DNA from: Muscardinus avellanarius
Taxonomy: Eukaryota; Chordata; Mammalia; Rodentia; Gliridae
Direction: 5' to 3'
DNA length: 64,000 bases
Assembly: GCA_963383645.1 (NCBI GenBank)
Contig: OY726557.1
Coordinates: forward strand, 131,467,251 to 131,531,250
The notes below the pieces were generated by a model that worked only from the letters and a program-made list of their open reading frames with translations, ran no database searches and had not been told where the DNA came from. Positions 31,590 to 42,599 of this stretch are shown one piece after another. Each line of letters starts with the position of its first letter. Positions within the stretch are counted from its first letter, which is position 1. The position numbers and the translations under genes were made by a program.

Positions 31590-32112
31590 GAGGGGTTAAG
31601 AAGGCCGTGGCAGATGCCAAGATACTGAAAATGCAGACAAAACTTATCCAAATGCATTGGAACTTATGGAAAAATTCCCCATGAAGGAGGACGGCTGTTT
31701 CTCTATATTGTTAAGAATCTTGGACATCACCTGTAAGGAGAGAGCTTAGTGGAGACCAAGGAGAAAGGCGGTGTTGAAAGCGGTCTCTGCGATAGTGGTG
31801 GAGACTTGTATTCAGGAGAAGCAGAAATCGGATCCTACCAACCTTATTTTTTTTTGGAGAAATTACACCAAATGTCGAATGCTACCGTCACGCATGCTTA
31901 GGAACACTGAACAACATTCAGAGTGGAAAAAGAGCTTGGAAAAGATTTGAAATGGTGAAGGGAGTGGCAATGGCAGTGGCCAGTACTCAGGGGAGGCAGA
32001 GATATGATGCATTATACCTGGAACCTTTTGAATAATAACCCCAGAGGCAGAATGCTACCACCATGCACCCTCGAGAATGTGGGGCAATTGGTTGGGTGAA
32101 GAGGGTGCTCAG
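31590..32112 (+). repeat. Three degenerate ~180-bp tandem units (composite copy 1)
   Basis: Cores start near 31622 (ATACTGAAAATGCAGA), 31809 (TATTCAGGAGAAGCAGA) and 31984 (TACTCAGGGGAGGCAGA), spaced 187 and 175 bases. Units two and three share GAATGCTACC(G/A)(T/C)CACGCA-like text. Indicates an old internal triplication. Confidence 0.7.
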
Positions 32113-33250
32113 ATTGGAGCCTTCCAAGGGGTGAGGCCGGCGACGGACACAGCAAAGCTGGGATTGGAGCCTGCTGTGAGGCAAGGCCAGTGCTGGAGCC
32201 TCCGAGGCAGGGATCGGAGCCTGCTGAGGGGTTAGGCCGGTGCTGAGCCAGCAAGGCCGGGATCGGAGCCTGCCATGAGGCAAGGCTGGTGCTGGGGCCT
32301 TCGAGGCAGCAACTGGAGCCTGCCGAGGGGTTAAGCCGGTGCCGGGGCCAGCAAGGCCAGGATCGGAGCTCACTGTGAGGCAAGGCCAGTGCTGGCCTCC
32401 AAGGCCGGGATCGGAGCCTGCCGAGGGGTTAGGCTGGTGCCGGGGCCAGCAGCCGGCATTGGAGCCTTCCGTGAGGCAAGGCTGATACTGAGGCCTCCGA
32501 GGCCGGGATGGGAAACTGCCGAGGGGTTAGGCCAGTGCTGGGGCCAGCGAGGCCGGCATCGGAGCCTGCCATGAGGCAAGGCTGGTGCTGGGGCCTCTGA
32601 GGCCGGGATAAGAGCCTGCCAAGGGGTTAAGCCGGTGCCAGTGCCAGCGTGGCCGGGATCGGAGCGCACCGTGAGGCAAGGCCGGTGCTGGGGCCTCCGA
32701 GGCCGGGATCAGAGACTGCCGAGGGGTTAGGCTGATGCCAGGGCCAGCGGCCAGCATCGGAGGCTGCCATGAGGCAAGGCCGGTGCTGGGGCCTCCAAGC
32801 CCGGGATAAGAGCCTGCCGAGGGGTTAGGCCAGTGCCAGGGCCAATGGCCAGAATCGGAGCCTGCCGTGAGGCAAGGCTGGTGCTGGGGCCTCTGAGGCA
32901 GGGAGAAGAGCCTGCCGAGGGGTTAGGCTGGTGCCGGGGCCAGTAGCTGGCATCAGAGCCTTCCGTGAGGCAAGGCCGCTACTGAGGCCTCTGAGGCTGG
33001 ATCAGAGCCTGCGAGGGGTTAGACTGGTGCTGGGGCCAGTGAGGCCGTCATCGGAGCCTGCTGTGAGGCAAGGCCGGTGCTGGGGCCTCCAAGGCCGGGA
33101 TTGGAGCCTGCCGAGGGGTTAGGCTGGTGTCGGGGCCAGTGAGACCAGAATCGGGGCCTCCCATGAGGCAAGGCCGCTGCTTGAGCCAGCCAGGTCTGGA
33201 TCAGTCCACCGGGTAGCCAGGCCACTACTGGGGCCGTCAAGAATGGGATC
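32113..33250 (+). repeat. VNTR of composite copy 1: alternating A/B half-units, 100-bp dimer
   Basis: 23 half-units of 48-51 bp alternate strictly. A units contain GCCGAGGGGTTAGGCCGGTG and GGGGCCAGCGAGGCC; B units contain GCCGTGAGGCAAGGCCGGTG and GGGGCCTCCGAGGCC. Both open GGAGCCTGC and close GGGATC. The last unit (from 33203) is degenerate. Some A units are 48 bp with CAGCGGCCAGCATC. Open frames up to 128 codons cross it in several phases and are not genes. Confidence 0.95.
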
Positions 33251-33500
33251 GGTATTTGCAACGTGGCATGCACAAAGAAATATTGCAGAAAATAAAAATC
33301 AGATGCTTCCCCTAATCAGAAAAAACTAGGAGGAAAGGGGCAACAGGAAGAGGTCAAGCTATAGAAAGGGCCCTATAGTGAAGCAACTAAGGTGACCAAT
33401 CAGAGGGTATGGAATAGGGGAGGATGGAGCCTCTTTAAAACGCAGGAGGTACATAAAAAAAATGTATCAAAGTTAATCACCAAACTAGCATGGGATCGAG
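33251..33500 (+). other. 3' domain of composite copy 1
   Basis: Runs from about GTATTTGCAACGTGGCATGC through CAGATGCTTCCCCTAATCAG and AGGTGACCAATCAGAGGG to CTCTTTAAAACGCAGGAGG. The CCAAT-like and TATA-like words about 40 bases apart could mean an LTR origin, which is inference only. Conserved with copies 2 and 4, and absent from copy 3. Confidence 0.6.
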
Positions 33501-33658
33501 GGAGGGGGAGGGAATGGGATGGTGGCTGGATGAGGGCTAATTGGATGATGTGTGCTTGTATATCCTCTCAAGTCTTGTATTCCAATGTGCTGTATGATTA
33601 CAATGCACCAATAAAATAAAAATAAAAAAATTAAAATTAAAATTAAAAAAATTTTAAA
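33500..33658 (+). other. L1-like 3' tail and A-rich end of composite copy 1
   Basis: GAGGGAGGGGGAGGGAATGG, GGATGATGTGTGCTTGTATA, GTATGATTACAATGCACCAA, then TAAAATAAAAATAAAAAAAT. The purine-rich stretch plus a CCAATAAAA ending resembles the 3'UTR end of squirrel L1. It is the part shared by all four copies. Confidence 0.7.
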
Positions 33659-33674
33659 AAAAGGTGAAATCATG
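33659..33674 (+). repeat. Target-site duplication, right copy
   Basis: AAAAGGTGAAATCATG, identical to 31186-31201. Confidence 0.9.
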
Positions 33675-36267
33675 GCGGAGCACTAAAGGTTTTAGGACCT
33701 GGACAGAGTGACGTAAAATCACGTCTTGAAAAGCAAGAAACAGCTGAGATTGGGCAGAGCCGATGACATGTTAGCTTTGGATTGATGAGGTCAATGGGGA
33801 GATTGGACTCTTAATAAATAAGCAATTAATGTTGATAAGTAAGCTATTTTATAGGTTCACAATCTTATCTTCAGCAAATATGCCCTGTAGCAAGTTGCTA
33901 AGATATTATTGCCTAGATACAATATTGTATATCAAAGCAAAGAAGTATATTTGGTCCCAGAATTGTTTAGCACAGGTGAAAGAGAGTATGTTGGGTTCAG
34001 TTCTTCCAGGACACTCAGCCGAAGGGGGCACATGGAGGTGCAGAGAAGAAAAATGAATAAAAATGAAAACAGAATAAGCAAAGCAAGTAATTAAGGACAT
34101 GAATTTTTTTCAAAGTTTTAGAAATTTCAGCATCTTTTCAAAATCCTACTGATTGTTCTTAGGCCTCAAGTTCAGGAATCTCTAGAAGGCAGAGGCTGCA
34201 AGCCCATGTACCTGAGCCCATAGCGGAGTTCAGCAGCCATGTGGGCACAGGCGCTTTGAAAGTGTCCCTCCCGGGGCACACGTAACCACGTCTGCAAGGC
34301 TGCGTGTGCTAGTGTAGGCCTTACCAAAACACTCCAGATGAGCAAGAGCGTCCAAGCTGAGACAGGCCTAGGGTCCTGGCAGAGGCACAGAAAGGAACAA
34401 TGAGGCTGGCTGGCTGGCTGGGGATCTGGTGGCACCTGAAAGTCTCCGTGACTGTATCATGGCCTCTTCTTTGTTCTAGGCCTGAGAATATATCAGTGAC
34501 AAGCAAGCACACAGATCCTACCTCGTGAGTCCTACCAACTGGGGGCTATAGACAAGTCATCAGACAACGACAATGTGGATTGAGGAATTGTTTAAAAGAA
34601 GAACAGATGGTGGGGACACAGTGGAACAACATTTGACACAGGCTATAGGGCCAGTGGGGATGGGAGTGGTCCAAAGGATGAATAGGAATTAGTCTGGCAA
34701 AGTGATGAGGGATAGATGGCATGCGCAAAGGCACTGAGGTCTGAAAGTTAGCTTAATATAAACTGCCTATGTGGCTGCACTGGTATGTGACTGTACGCCA
34801 GTCATGTGGTCTCAGATACCTCATCTGGAGCTTACAATACACCCACATTCTTAGACTGGCAAACATTCAATAAAGAAATGGTCTTCAGATATTTCTGCTC
34901 ATATACATTTTAAGGTAATTTTAAATATTAAATATTTTAAAATATATTTCAAAGGTGACATTTACAATTTATCATGATCTATAAACCAGTCCTTTAACAG
35001 TGAAAATTCATAACATTATTTTTTCTTCTCAAGCTTGTTCTTCTAATCAGGCACAATTTTATTCATATATATGTTATATGTATTTGGCTTAAAAGTCTTT
35101 AGTTATCATCCATTCATACATCTCTGCAACAAAATTATGTGTACAAATTGAATTTGCTTTCCAAGTTTTCAAGACCATAAGACTCAATGTAAAAAAAAAC
35201 TTATGAAGAGTTATTACAGTGGGTAGCAGTATTTAATTAATCAAAACAACCAAAATATTTTAAAGTGTTAATGGAAATGAATCTTTTAATATGATTGATA
35301 TTCCCATTTCTATTTCTTGAAAAAATTGATTATACAAGGATAATTAATTTATTGGTAGAATAAGGCTGATGGCACTAAATTCACTGCTATTTTTCATTTT
35401 TATAGATGTATATTTTGGAAATGTTATTCATGTCATTAGAAATAGAAGCAGTTTGAGATGTCAAAACCACTCATTTCTTCGAACTCCATCTGAACTGTTT
35501 GTCAAGAATAACAGTAACTTATAATCAAAAGGTCTTGCTATGATATTAATGAAAGCGATACATTCGTCAAATTGGTATTGGGAAGCCAAATGAATTGTTT
35601 CCCAATCATAGAGTTGCTGTCTTAATTTTGAAGAACTGTACCAGAAGTGTTTTTATGAAAGTGAGTTAGGACGATAACTGTTCATACTCCTCTTTTCCTT
35701 GGGCCTCTCGTTTGCCCAGATATATTCTGAAAAAGATTGGGAAAGAGGAAATATTAATTTCAACACACTTTTACAAGTGCAATATTTTTAAATACAGGCC
35801 ATTATTTTATCATGTGCTTTAATGTACATTTGTAAAAAATTTTCACCTGCAGATTTAGCTCATTATGGAGAGGATCCACTACAGAACTGAATAGCAGAAC
35901 TTCTCAGATCAATAAGCCAAACAAGAAAATTCCTGTTAGAAAAAGTCCGACTTCATTTTTTAATTCAAATGCATGCACTTGGATCCTGATGAGAATCATT
36001 TGATTTCTGAATCCAGATTCTGGGCAAGGCATAAAGATCCTCCATACAAACTTGTCTCCTGGATGAAGCCTGGTGCTTCCATCTCCAGTGCTTTCCAAGG
36101 ACACTTCCATTATGTCCTTGATGGAAGACTTTTCTCTTCAGGAGAAGTGTGTTCTAGAACTGTTCCAGCCTGTGGTATCCAAGAGGTTGTACAGTAGAGT
36201 GTAAGAGCCTGAACCCCAATAAAACTCAGAGTAGGTAACAGGGTTGCACTTAAAAAATAAATAAACA
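33675..36267. other. Long repeat-poor stretch, no gene seen
   Basis: No clear transposon between 34750 and 36240, partly very AT-rich (34900-35400). Around 34540-34740 the text recalls the ancient repeat at 43690. (CTGG)n lies at 34404-34420. Open frames up to 87 codons show no known domain. The lack of insertions may mark a conserved non-coding region. Confidence 0.35.
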
Positions 36268-36478
36268 GCTGGGCATGGGGCACCCAGCCCAGTATTTGAG
36301 AGGCTGAAACAGGAGGATCATAGGTTCAAGGATAGCCTCAGTAAGCAGTGAAACACTCATCAACCTAGAAAGACACTATTTCAAACTAAAAATTAAAAAA
36401 TAGACGTCAGGGTATAGCTTGGAGGTAGGTTGCCCCTGGTTTCAATCCCCAGTATCACAAATAAACAAATAAATAAAT
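36268..36478 (+). mobile_element. B1-dID dimeric SINE (plus)
   Basis: GCTGGGCATGGGGCACCCAG, GGAGGATCATAGGTTCAAGG, GGGTATAGCTTGGAGGTAGG, TTCAATCCCCAGTATCAC, then (AAAT)n-like tail. Confidence 0.88.
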
Positions 36479-37681
36479 CATCAGAAAAAAAGTTGGCTGG
36501 GGGAGGGGGACTTGAAAAATGTGGACTACAGAGGCAGACATATTCTTAGGCAGAAAGAATTTACATCTCAGTTCAGAATCTGGAAATTAATTTGCTTAAA
36601 ATTGGCCATGCCTGAATAACCCCTGAGGAATTGTTTTTATGTGTCCTTGTTTAAAGAATACTGATTTAAAAACAATTTCCTTGCAAACTTAGCCACTCAT
36701 TCTGCATTTATATTGCAGAATTCACTTATTTTCCAAGTTCATGGACCTCACTTTTCTCCTCCCAGAAGAGGACACACATTTAGCCCAAAAAGTGGCCTGG
36801 GGCCTAGATGCCAAAGCCCACAGGCTGCACTCCCTCTTCTCACGCAGCTCCCCTCACCTGAACTTCAGACATTTCCAAACAAGAAAAACTTGGCTTTGGG
36901 GTCAGTCCTTTGGGGGAGTAAGGTTAATTGAGCTTCGGGCTGTCTCCTTGACAACAAAACAAATGGTGTATTTTATAGAATCATAGTTTTGCTACAGCTG
37001 AAAGAATTTTAACCTGTCCAACACTTACTTTATAGGTATAGAAACTGAAGCCAGAGAGATGGGTGATTGATAGTCCCCAAATTTCACAGCATGCAAGTGA
37101 CAGAACTGAGCTCAGAGGTAAGGGTCAGAATCTCCCAAACCTACATAATTGAAACATTGTTTTGCATAATATAGAGAGAATAAAAGGATTGGTTGACCAT
37201 ATTTTTCACTTTTCAACTAGCTTCCCAGTATCTTTTAGACACAGTTATGATTTCTGCCTCTGGAACGCCAGATAGTTTTATCTATCTCAGGGACTTTTTA
37301 GCAGAACCACAGCGACAGCTGACTGAAAGCCTTTTGTATTGTAACTTTGCTAAGAATAACATTTTTAGATCCTGATCACCTCTTAGGCAGCCTCAGGTTC
37401 CCAGGACTCCTATAGAACGATGGCTGGACAGGCCTTCTAATGATTCCGAACTGTGAGTGCTTCAAAATAAAAATCTCAAGCAAAGTTGGCTTCACCATCT
37501 AGAGGCTTCTCTTGTTTAGCTCATACTAGGCTTACTCCCCCACTTTGCACCTGCTGGAAATTCCAGAAGATCAGAGCAGGCCATCCGTGACCAACTCCCA
37601 GCTAAATATCTCAGTCAGCTTTACTTGCAAATATTAAACAGCCTTCTATGACTCTGGTAAAGGCCAACATAAATATCTGTT
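36479..37681. other. Mostly unique; a MIR-like relic near 36990-37140
   Basis: ACTTTATAGGTATAGAAACT, GAAGCCAGAGAGATG and GTGACAGAACTGAGCTCAGA recall MIR. Open frames of 60-81 codons have no recognised family. Confidence 0.4.
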
Positions 37682-38095
37682 GTCTTAATTAATTCTGGTT
37701 GCTATAACAAAATTTATTTTATTTGGAAACGGCCTCATTTGGTTAAGGAGAGTCTCACTACTTGCTGAGGTTGTCCTTGAACCTGCGATCCTCTTGTCTC
37801 AGCCTCCCAAGTCCTGGGATTACAGGTGTGTGCCACTATATCCACGTCTCTTAAACTGCATAATTTATAAAAAGTATAAATTCATCGTTTATAGTTATGG
37901 AGGCTGGGAACTCAATATCAAAGTGGGTTCAGTGGTGAGAGCCTTGTCTCTGCTTCCAGGATGGTGTACTGTCTGACAGAAGACAGAAGGGCAAGGTGCC
38001 TAGATGGTTCTCAAAGCCCTCAAGACTTAACCATTTCCTTGGTGCGCCCTCTCAGTGCTATTAGAGATGTTTATGTTCCAACGGGAGCTTTTTTG
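37682..38095 (-). mobile_element. MaLR LTR (minus), split by a SINE
   Basis: TTAATTCTGGTTGCTATAAC then, after the SINE, TTTATAGTTATGGAGGCTGG, GTGAGAGCCTTGTCTCTGCT, GATGGTGTACTGTC and CCCTCAAGACTTAACCATT are reversed MST/MLT1-type LTR. Confidence 0.7.
37722..37848 (-). mobile_element. B1-dID head (minus)
   Basis: TTGAACCTGCGATCCTCTTG, CAGCCTCCCAAGTCCTGGGA, TTACAGGTGTGTGCCAC. Only the head and linker remain. Confidence 0.82.
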
Positions 38096-38855
38096 TGAGG
38101 ATGCATCCTTCCAACCATGGCACCTGGGGCAAGTGAGATTACGTAGCTGTTAAGAACCGTATCTCATCACCCCCAGTCCTCTGTCTGCCACAGTCCTGAG
38201 ACGTGCTTGCAGAAGTCAACGTAAAGAGGCATCTGAAATTGAGTCTCCTTGAAGGGAGCAAATGAATCATCTACAGTGCTAGAGGAGAAGCAGAGACATG
38301 GACTGCTTCCAAATTTAGGAAGAATAGAGAAATCATCCTTGTATTCAGAAATGGTTTTAACATCTAAATTAGCATTCTCATTTCCTGAATCCACTGGGTA
38401 GTTTTCTCTCTTCATTTTAGAAATTTCTATAAATAAATGCCTTTAAAATAAATTCAAGTAACTTTGCAGAAAAACAAGAACCTAAATGAACTTTATTATC
38501 TTAATTATCCAAGAGTCAAAAATATTAGGAGTAGAAGATATTTTTAGAAATCGTCTGCAAAATACAGATAATATACATGTCACTTAGCTTTGTGGAGGGT
38601 ATGAATTGTTGTAATGATGTGCCACACTTAGCTGGATCCTTGTCTGTACTATTATTATATCATCAAACGCATTTTGATAATTTTATAGATAAATTGAAGC
38701 CCAGAGAAACGGACTTATCTATAGTCAGAAAACAGCCATATGACCAAAATGTCCTGTAGACCAAGGTCCAATATGGAATCTGTTCTCCTTTACCTGCTTG
38801 CAAACCCAGCAAGTTTTAAATCAAAATCACCTGCAAGACTCTAGAAAAGCTGGGG
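38096..38855. other. Unique sequence with MIR-like text
   Basis: ATTTTATAGATAAATTGAAG, CCCAGAGAAACGG (38677-38712) recalls MIR. The 82-codon minus frame at 38167-38415 has no known domain. Confidence 0.35.
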
Positions 38856-39074
38856 AGCCGGGCGTGGTGGCGCACGCTTGTGATCCCTGCGCTTGGGAGG
38901 CGGAGACAGGAGGATAGCGCAGGTTCGAAGCCGGCCTCGCTGGCTTAAGAGACCCTGTTTTCAAATTTAAAAAATATAAAAAGTAGGTGTCTGGGAGTGT
39001 AGCCCGGAGGTAGAAGGGTTTCTAGGAACCCAAGTACCACCAAAAAGAGAAAAAAGAAAAGAAAAAAAAAAAAA
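38856..39074 (+). mobile_element. B1-dID dimeric SINE, young (plus)
   Basis: AGCCGGGCGTGGTGGCGCAC, GGTTCGAAGCCGGCCTCGCT, GGGAGTGTAGCCCGGAGGTA and an A-rich tail. Perfect 13-bp duplication AGAAAAGCTGGGG (38843-38855; 39075-39087). Confidence 0.95.
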
Positions 39075-39087
39075 AGAAAAGCTGGGG

Positions 39088-40460
39088 GAGATGAGACTTT
39101 CTCAAAGACTTCTGCTACACGAAGACACTAAACATCACCTGAGGTTGCTGGAGGACCACATGGAAGCATTCGTTTCCCTCCAAAACTAAGCTCCCGGTAT
39201 AAGCTGGGGAGCTGTCAGACAGGCCTTTTGGAAGAATTGGGAAAGGCTTATCTGAATAGGTAATGGTTTAATAAAAGGAACCATGGGGATTCTCTCTTAT
39301 ACCCCAAATTTCCAGAAATCTTACCTACAGTAGATATTTACATTGGCCTCTTTCGGAATCTTAGAAGCCTGTTTAATATAAAAATTAAGAGGAGCTGACT
39401 AGAGGTAGAATATTAGTTGGCAGAGCATGGAAATTGCTGGCTGGTCCATCTGACTGGAATTTCCCTGGGGCTTTTTAATTAAAAGAAGCAGAGGTACCTA
39501 TGACACTTGGCTCATGCCCCTATTAAAACTTTACATAACAACATAGTCCTCTAAGATTTCTTTATCTTGGGGGAAAAAAAGCCATTAAATACACTGGCTT
39601 TAAAAAAACTTAAAGTCATTAAAAACATACATTCAATGTATGTTTTCTTCTAAAGATAATTAGATTATTTTGTAAATAAGATATTGATCTTTTAAATATT
39701 GGAGTATCTTTCCTCTTCACTGAATTTGGCTATTTTCATTATCTTTGGACCCTTTCTTTCAATTTATATCTAGATACTATTTAAATATTGCTTTATTCTT
39801 CTATGTTTTAGGCTTTCTTTTTTTCTTTTTCTTTCTCCCTGTCCCTGCTGTTATTCTGGATTTGAAAGAACATACTTTCTTTATGGTGGAGTTTGGAGAG
39901 CGGGAGGCTGGAGCATGTCTGATCAGTCATACTTGTCTAATTGTGAGCATTTATTCTTCACAGCACTCCATTCTTTCTTTGTGTGTGTGCGTGTGTGTGC
40001 GTGTGTGTGCGTGCGTGTGTGTGTGTGTGTGTGTGTTCAATATGCAAAAGCTGAGATACATTAGTTTGGGGAAATAATAGGTAAATGGTACATATTTATG
40101 ATTTTTCATTTTTTTATTTTTGTTTTCTAGATGTCAGTAGAGACCTCTTTGCCTCTCTTGGCTTAGGCAAAATTAGTAGGAACTGCCCAACCCCATTGCC
40201 AGTGGATTTTCAAGTGCTTCCCAATATATCTCTAAGTTTCTGGTGAGAGGACAGGGTGGAGCTTGTGTGCCTAAAGCCTCTTCTTCTTGGGCTATATTTC
40301 CTGGCTTGCCATTTTGGCTCCATTTATATTTCATACAACTCCACTCTATGAATTAAATAGACAAAACAGCAACAAAAATTCCCCAAAGGTTAAAAGCCAA
40401 ATAAAACAAAACAGAAACAAATTCAGTTCTATATATAAAATATAAGGGTGAACAGAGAAG
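39088..40460. other. Unique sequence with a (TG)n tract; no gene seen
   Basis: No transposon recognised. The 110-codon frame at 39745-40077 is hydrophobic then poly-Val/Cys from the (TG)n tract: not credible as a gene. Confidence 0.4.
39981..40036. repeat. Interrupted (TG)n microsatellite
   Basis: TG units with regularly spaced GC interruptions (GTGTGTGTGC repeated), a 10-base higher period in the first half. Confidence 0.93.
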
Positions 40461-40462
40461 AT

Positions 40463-40885
40463 GCTATGGTTTGAACTTATCTTTCTCCTAAAAGTTAAAA
40501 AATGTGTTAGAAATGGTTAGAAAAGTAGCTCCCAAATTCATATGCTAATGTATTTGAAATGGGGACTTTGGGAAGTAATTAGGGTTAGATGAGGTCACCA
40601 GGGTTAGCCCTGATGGTATTAACGGTGTTCTAAGAAGAGGACGAGGGACATGAGTTGCCCCGTGCTCACTCCATCTCCCCATAAGTTGACACTTGCTCTG
40701 TCTTGCCGTATGTCTTCTGCCATGTCATGACCCAGCAAGAAAGCCCTCACCAGGAGCTAAACAGGCCTATTGGTACTCTCATGAGCTCTATGGACTCCAG
40801 TACTGCTACTAAATAAACCTCTATTCTTTATGAATTGCCTGGTCTTGGTATTTTGTTGTAGCAACAGAAAATGGATTAAGGAAAC
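40463..40885 (+). mobile_element. MLT1-type MaLR LTR (plus)
   Basis: TGCTATGGTTTGAACTTATC, GAAATGGGGACTTTGGGAAG, GATGAGGTCACCAGGGTTAG, CATGACCCAGCAAGAAAGCC, AATAAACCTCTATTCTTTAT and AAAATGGATTAAGGAAACA. Confidence 0.83.
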
Positions 40886-41794
40886 ATTTCTGAAATTTTT
40901 TTTTTGGAGAGGAGAAAGAAGGGGCACTAAAATTGGTGCATAATATAAAAACAAAAACAGCATGTAGAAGAGTAGGTCTCACTATTCATAAAATATGCTT
41001 TTGTTATATTTTTTCCATAAAATTTCACTGGCCTTTACCTTAGAATAAACCTTTGCCATCTTCTTGGTTCTTTTTTAAGGAACGAAAACTAAATATCCTT
41101 ATTTCATGAGCATCTTTCTCTTTCTTCTTCTCTTAGCCTTAATCTGGGGATCCCTATAGAAGTTTTTGTCCCCTTTAAGTAAAGACAATTCTCAACCCAT
41201 GGTGAATTCTCATGTCATCCCTGTGAAGGCAGCTGCATCACAACTAATGTAATTTTGATTTTGTGTTCCATCCTCATACTGGTCATCTCCTAAATGGATG
41301 ATGTCTATGTGCAGAATTGTAGAAGTTACTTGCATTGTGAGTGTTTTTGGACTCGAGTTGCTCCTCTGTTATCTGGTAGGTATTCTTGAAGGTCTGCTTG
41401 TCTCTCTCTAAATCCTCTCAGGAAATAGTAGTAGTCCCTTAAGGTTTCTGGAAAGCCAGGAAGTGGCAGATTTAAGTCCATAGAACTAGAGTGAGGATTT
41501 TCCTGCACATGATCATGAAAAGAGTAAACTGGTGAGTCTGAGTTGATAGTTCTTGCAAAATACCAAAGACCACTGAGGGGAAACCATAATTATTTGGCTA
41601 ATCCAAAGGTTAGCAATAAAACTTTAAAAAAATGTATGCTTATTGGGAGAGGGCTTGAAGACAAGGTGGGAATTAGAGAACAGGAAGAGATGGCATGGAA
41701 TAGAAAGATGTGGGGTATCAACAGACTTGCTGCATCCATCAGCATTCTTGCAGCTATTATACAAAAAAAGGTTGGGCATGTAACTTATTTTCTT
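40886..41794. other. Unique sequence, no gene seen
   Basis: Nothing recognised; short open frames only. Confidence 0.4.
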
Positions 41795-41888
41795 ACAATT
41801 GAGGCCAGGGACCTTGGCTCTCAGGGCATGGCAGCAGGAGGTAAGGCAGGGAGAGCACACATGGGCTGTGCTATTTGTATCATGGAAG

Positions 41889-41960
<72 letters not shown>

Positions 41961-42178
41961 TGGAGTGCATGCACGCAGGGGAGGAAGAATTCTTTAATAA
42001 TCTCTAAGGCCACACCCCCAGGACCCACCTACTCCAGCCATAGCCTATCAGGCTACTGGTACCCCCCACTTCTGGGTAATCCTACTTCTGAGATTACAAC
42101 TCTCATGACTCAATTACATCATCTTCAAACATTAATAAGTGAGCTTGTTAGGGGGCATTTTATATCTAATTGTAACCC
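41795..42178 (-). mobile_element. Rodent MaLR-type LTR (minus) containing (GA)n
   Basis: AAGGCCACACCCCCAGGACC, CACCTACTCCAGCCATAGCC, CTCATGACTCAATTACATCA and GTGAGCTTGTTAGGGGGCAT match the reversed 5' half of MT/ORR-like MaLR LTRs. Confidence 0.6.
41890..41957. repeat. (GA)n microsatellite
   Basis: About 33 GA units; read as Arg-Glu or Ser-Leu runs in chance open frames (41543-42182). Confidence 0.96.
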
Positions 42179-42599
42179 TTAACTTTCTGGACAACACTCT
42201 GTTGGCAAGACAGAAGGTAGGTCCCTTCCTCGTAGGGACATACTGAGGCTCTGGGCACACATTTGTCTATAGGAAGCCACTGCTTTGGGAGTTCAATGTT
42301 ATCAGGACTCAATGGCATCCTGTTCTTTTCTCAACAACAACCATACTCTTGTGATCATTATCACTGTAGGTTGTCTTAAACAGTTGGAGTCTGCCCCAAA
42401 GATTCTCAGATGGAACAAATTGTAATTTGAGTGCCATAGAATGTATTCTGACTTGAAGGTTAATTGCAAAAGCAGTTTTATACCAATAGGTATGCCCTGC
42501 CATAAAGAATAATTAGCTACTATAAAATTTGTAAATCAGTTTTAAACTATTAGCTTCTACTTAAATCCAAATATCCAGGCATTTCTTAAATGATTCTCT
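42179..42599. other. Unique sequence, no gene seen
   Basis: No feature recognised. Confidence 0.4.

Larger units (their letters stand above)
31202..33658 (+). mobile_element. Composite SVA-like non-autonomous retroelement, copy 1 (complete)
   Basis: A 2.46-kb insertion bounded by a perfect 16-bp duplication and ending in an A-rich tail. In order: GC-rich 5' tandem module (31202-~31490); a conserved strip and A-rich linker (~31490-31585); three degenerate ~180-bp units (~31590-32112); a VNTR of alternating 50-bp half-units (32113-~33250); a 3' domain (~33251-33500); an L1-like tail (33500-33620) with CACCAATAAAATAAAA; then A-rich DNA. No open frame encodes a recognisable protein, so it must borrow enzymes; tail, duplication and nick site point to L1. 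The layout (GC-rich 5' repeat, VNTR, 3' domain, poly(A)) parallels hominoid SVA, but I see no shared sequence. Long open frames in the VNTR are repeat artefacts. Confidence 0.88.

Noticed and set aside
32113..33250. Regular repeat array resembling a CRISPR
   Set aside because: Units are contiguous with no unique spacers, and the genome is mammalian. It is a VNTR.
31987..33273. Several long minus-strand open frames (up to 128 codons) rich in Pro, Ala, Ser
   Set aside because: They arise because the 50-bp VNTR unit lacks stops in several phases. The proteins are pure repeat translations and shift frame every unit.
39745..40077. 110-codon hydrophobic open frame
   Set aside because: Second half is a translation of the (TG)n tract; first half has no recognisable family.
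41543..42182. Open frames of 127-154 codons with Arg-Glu or Ser-Leu runs
   Set aside because: Created by the (GA)n tract within an LTR. The same applies at 49575-49832, 51884-52093 and 60510-60903.
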